The notes below the pieces were generated by a model. That model worked only from the letters and a program-made list of their open reading frames with translations. It was not told the DNA's origin and did no database searches. A DNA stretch of 64,000 nt from Lyophyllum atratum (Eukaryota > Basidiomycota > Agaricomycetes > Agaricales > Lyophyllaceae). The DNA lies in the NCBI GenBank assembly GCA_014905825.1, contig JACGCN010000022.1:682001-746000 (forward strand), read 5' to 3'. Shown here piece by piece: positions 60,591-64,000 of the stretch (within the stretch, counting starts at the first letter, position 1; each line of letters starts with the position of its first letter). Position numbers and translations under genes: made by a program.

Positions 60591-63500
60591 CTACCCCCCT
60601 TTTAAGATGGAGCGGGCGTAGTCTTTTGATTTTGGTGGGTGTGTAACGCGGCCGGAGCGGGTAGTTGTCTGCGTGGGAGGCTCGTAGTCGCGTTGCCAGG
60701 GGCCTGGAGGTGGAGATGGAGAGCGTTGTGGAGGAGTATCTGATGGGGGTGTCGTGGGTATTTTGAGGGATTTGATTGGGTGGTGGGTATCGATGTCGAA
60801 ATCGAAACGAGGTGGATGAGGACGACGGGGATTCCGGCGGTGAAATGTTTCGAGGGCTTCGTAGAGTGAGGTAGGGATGTCAGAAAATGGGATCCAGGAG
60901 TTCTCGGAATCGTCGGAATCGCGCCAATGGACGAAGTAGTCGTACCGGCGGCCGACCTTACGGCAATCTATAATGGTCGAGATGTCGCGTGGTTGATCGG
61001 GAATGATGTCGATCGGCGGGACGGAAGTAGATGGGAGTCGATCGGGAATGACGGAAGGTGATGTATAAGGTTCGAGGAGGGAAACGTGGAAGACTGGATG
61101 GAGGCGAGAAAGGGTTCGGGGAAGTTCGAGTAGATAGGATGAGGAGCCGTGGCGATCGAGAATCTTGAAAGGGCCTAGACGTCGGTAGTCAAATTTGTTG
61201 GCAGGGCGCGTGGTTTTGATATTACGGCGTAGGAGCCAGACTTGGTTGCCTATCTCGAATTGGGGAGCGGGCATGTGTCGATTGTTGTAATACTTGGACA
61301 TGTATTCATTGGAGTGGGCGAGTTCGCGATGAAGTTCGTCATGGATGATCTGAAGTCTGTCGGCAAGTTCGGTGGCGGCAGGATTTGTCGTTCGATCAGT
61401 GATACGAACTTCGAAATCTGGATGGAAACCAAGATTAGCGAAGAAAGGGGTCTGTTGGGTGGAGGAGTTCTTCGAATTGTTGAAAGAGAATTCAGCCAGG
61501 GCGAGGTAGTCGACCCAGTCGTCCTGCTGGTAGGAACAATAGGTCCGGATGTAGGTTTCAAGAGTTTGATTAGTTCGTTCCGTGAGGCCGTCGGTTTGAG
61601 GGTGATAGGCGGTCGAAGGTTTCATTTTGGTGCCACATAGCTTCATAAGTTGAGTGAAGAAGGAGGATACGAAGACGGAACCGCGGTCGGAGATGATGGA
61701 GTGAGGAAGGCCGTGGTGACGGAATACGTGGTCAAGATAGAGGCGGGCGAGTCCTGGAGCATCGATGGATTCGTTGATGGGGATGAAGTGAGCGGCGCGT
61801 GTCATGCGGTCGCAGACTACCCAGATCGCGTCGTAACCGTGGGATAGAGGTAGTTTGGTGATGAAGTCCATGGAGATGGAACGCCAAGGTCGGTCGGGGA
61901 TATCAAGAGGTTGGAGGAGTCCGTAGGGTTTGTGGGTGGCATTCTTGACGCGCGAGCATAGATCGCACGATGTGACGTATGACCTGATATAGCGTCGCAT
62001 TCCTGGCCACGAATAATCGCGTTCGACATTGTCGAAGGTACCTGCACGGCCGGGGTGACCGCTGATTACTGAATCATGGCGTGAATGAAGGATCTTGGCG
62101 CGCAGGGATTGGGGAACGAAGAGGCGATTATTGTGGAAGACGAGGTCGTCGTGAAGGGTGATGGAAGGTTGGGCTGGGTCGGACTTGGACAAGAGGTCGC
62201 GCCACTCGGTGTCAGAGCGGAAGGCGGCCTTGAATTCCTCGAGGAGTTCTGAATTATCGAGGGAAACTGTTGAGAGAGTGTTGATATTTTTGGTATCGGG
62301 GGAAGGAGTGGTTGGAGAGGAATTGGGGAATAGGTGTTTTGTGTGGTAGTCGGTCAAAAGCGCTTTATTTTGGTTGAGGAGGACGTCATCCCCTTCTTTA
62401 GGCGCGTAGTCAGGGCGCCGTGAGGCGGCGTCGGCTGGGTTGTTTTTACCGGGGGCGTACTCGAGCTGGAAGTCGAATTCTGATAGGAACATAGACCAAC
62501 GGGCTTGACGTCGGTTGAGAATCCGGTTTGTCATGAAGTAACGAAGGTTTGAATGATCTGAGATGACGGCGATGGTGTGTGGGGAACTGATGAGCCAAGA
62601 ACGATTTTCGGTGAAGCCTTCGACGACGGAGAGAAGTTCTTTGTCGTGTATTTCATAATTAATTTCGGCGGGGGAAAACTTGCGGGAGTGGTAGGCTACG
62701 GGGTGCAGAAGGTCGTTTTCGTCGGGTTGAAGGAAGATACTGGAGAGGGCGTAATCGGAAGCGTCGGTGACGACGGTGGAGGGGAGTCTGGGGTTGAAGT
62801 GACGAAGTACAGGAGCTGTGGTGAATATGAGCTTGAGTTTGTCGAATGCGGCTAGGGCTTCTGGGGATAATCCTGGGAACGATTTCTTGCAGGCAGAAGT
62901 GGTTAAGTTGGTGAGGGGGAGACAGATATCGGCGTAATGATGTATGAAACGGCGGTAGAAGTTGGTGAAGCCGAGAAATTGCTGGATGTGTTTGACGGAT
63001 TGTGGGACCGGCCAATCTGAGATGGTTGCGAGTTTCTTGGGGTTCATTTGGACACCCAAGGAGGAGATGATGAAGCCGAGGTACTCGACCTGGGAACGGT
63101 CGAATTCGCATTTCTTCGCATTGACGAAGAGGTTGGCGGCTCGGAGGCGATCTAGAACTTGGTTGACGAGTTGGGTGTGGTTTTGGCCGGGTTGGGAGAA
63201 GATGAGGATATCGTCGAGGTATACAACGACAGATATATCTAGGATGTCGCGTAGAGCGTCTTGAATAAATGCTTGGAAGGTGGCTGGAGCGTTGGTGAGA
63301 CCGAATGGCATGACGGTATATTCAAAAAGGCCGAGATGGGTTCGGAAAGCTGTCTTCCATTCGTCGCCCTCCTTAACACGGACTAGATTGAAAGCATTCT
63401 TGAGGTCCAGGACGGTGAAGGTGTCGCAGCCTTGGACTCGGTCGAGGAGGTCGGCGGTGAGGGGGAGAGGATAGCGGTTCTTTTTGGTGATCGAATTAAG

Positions 63501-64000
63501 ACCGCGGTAATCGACGCATAGGCGCAGATCACCGGTTTTTGCGACGGATGAACAGGATTGGGGAGGCAGCGGAGGAGGTAGAACGTCGAATATAGCCTTT
63601 CTTGAGTTGCTCTTCGATGTAGTCGAATAGCACTTGACGTTCGTCGTGGGATAGGGAATATATGGGACCGAAGGGGGGAGTCTTTCCTTCTTCTAACTCG
63701 ATGCTGATGTCGTAGGGACGGTGTTCGGGGAGTTTCAGGACCTCGACGGGGTCGAAAACGTCGAGATAGGAGTGATATTTTTTCGGAACGAGGTTTTCAA
63801 CTTCCTCGGTGGTGTCGGTTACGAAAGCGCGGTTGGTAGATGGTTTGGAGTTGGAGGAAGGAGGGGGTTCGGGTGGAGGGGTGGGGGAGGACGGACGAGT
63901 AGGAGGAGGTTCGGGTGGAGGTGGTACGGATTGGGTGGAATGGGTAGGAGGTAGTGATGAAAGAGCGTTGATGCGAAGTTCGAGGTCGCCGTTGTTGGTG
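60591..64000 (-). pseudogene. pol: Pol of third Gypsy element (partial, one frameshift)
   Basis: Reading on the minus strand from 64000: a Pro/Ser-rich lead, LVPKKYHSYLDVFDP, PPFGPIYSLSHDER, EQLKKGYIRRSTSSAASPIL, then a one-base frame change at an A5 run (63536-63540 on plus). The frame resumes at LRLCVDYRGLNSITKKNRY, then MPFGLTNAPATFQAF and catalytic VVVYLDDILIF. RNase H (VVTDASDYALSSI, EIHDKELLSVVEGF), integrase (H..H, CDLCSRVK; D in SMDFITKLP, D in SDRGSVF, E in TDGLTERTN) and a chromodomain (CRKVGRRYDYFVHWRDS, SENSWIPFSDI) follow. The stop TAG is at 60591-60593, touching the LTR; the last codons AAA GGG GGG are the polypurine tract. The window truncates the protease/Gag side. Apart from the frameshift the ORF is clean, so the copy is young or the frameshift is an assembly error. 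Confidence 0.87.
60594..60603 (-). other. Polypurine tract of third element, overlapping pol codons
   Basis: AAAAGGGGGG on the minus strand, directly before TAG and the LTR. It both encodes the C-terminal Lys-Gly-Gly and should prime plus-strand synthesis. Confidence 0.75.

Larger units (their letters stand above)
60249..64000 (-). mobile_element. Third Gypsy chromovirus, 3' portion (minus strand, runs off window)
   Basis: A 342-bp LTR (60249-60590) plus a continuous pol region on the minus strand to the window end. The 5' LTR and gag lie beyond 64000. The five bases left of the LTR, CTATC (60244-60248), should be the target duplication. Unlike the other two elements there is no third ORF: the pol stop abuts the LTR. 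Confidence 0.9.

Noticed and set aside
63536..63540. Programmed frameshift in the third element
   Set aside because: It lies within the reverse transcriptase core, not at a gag/pol junction, and at a homopolymer, so mutation or assembly error is simpler.

Overview
The window is nuclear DNA from a filamentous basidiomycete, most likely a mushroom-forming Agaricomycete. Genes are dense and split by many 50-75 bp GT-AG introns with short branch sites. Several families are typical of the group: DUF6699, DUF2235 hydrolases, an aryl-alcohol-oxidase-type GMC flavoenzyme, a Ppo-type fatty acid dioxygenase, F-box proteins and chromodomain Gypsy retrotransposons. The genus cannot be told from the sequence alone. 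No tRNA, rRNA or CRISPR array was seen.

Layout. Bases 1-7.3 kb hold a partial DUF6699 gene (-), DUF2235 copy A (-) and a nine-exon GMC oxidoreductase (+). From 7,374 to 32,824 a single nested transposon block sits just behind the GMC gene. It is a Gypsy element of about 13 kb ('outer') with identical 463-bp LTRs and a GCTTT target duplication. Its gag is split by a second complete 11.0-kb Gypsy element ('inner', 205-bp LTRs, TGATA duplication). Its integrase is split by a 1.45-kb DNA-transposon-like insertion that carries an 816-bp AT-rich palindrome. Both Gypsy elements carry gag and pol in one reading frame with a single UGA between them. Both also carry a third ORF of about 1,000 codons after pol, in the position of a retroviral env but without visible membrane segments.

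From 33 to 38 kb lie a short NAD(P)-binding reductase-like gene (-) and a tandem pair of F-box-like paralogues (+). From 38 to 50 kb lies a duplicated divergent gene pair: Ppo (-) with DUF2235 copy B (+), then a wrecked Ppo pseudogene (-) with DUF2235 copy C (+). From 51 to 59 kb come two divergently transcribed multi-pass membrane proteins, an F-box protein, a decayed fourth DUF2235 copy cut by a MITE-like element, and a single-pass membrane protein. The right end (60,249-64,000) is the 3' part of a third Gypsy chromovirus on the minus strand, running out of the window.

How the genes may work together. DUF2235 proteins belong to the alpha/beta-hydrolase family that includes bacterial Tle1 phospholipases, and Ppo enzymes oxygenate linoleic acid. 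The repeated head-to-head pairing suggests, as inference only, a lipase-oxylipin module under shared promoters. The retroelement block looks young: the outer LTRs are identical and the inner LTRs differ at one base.
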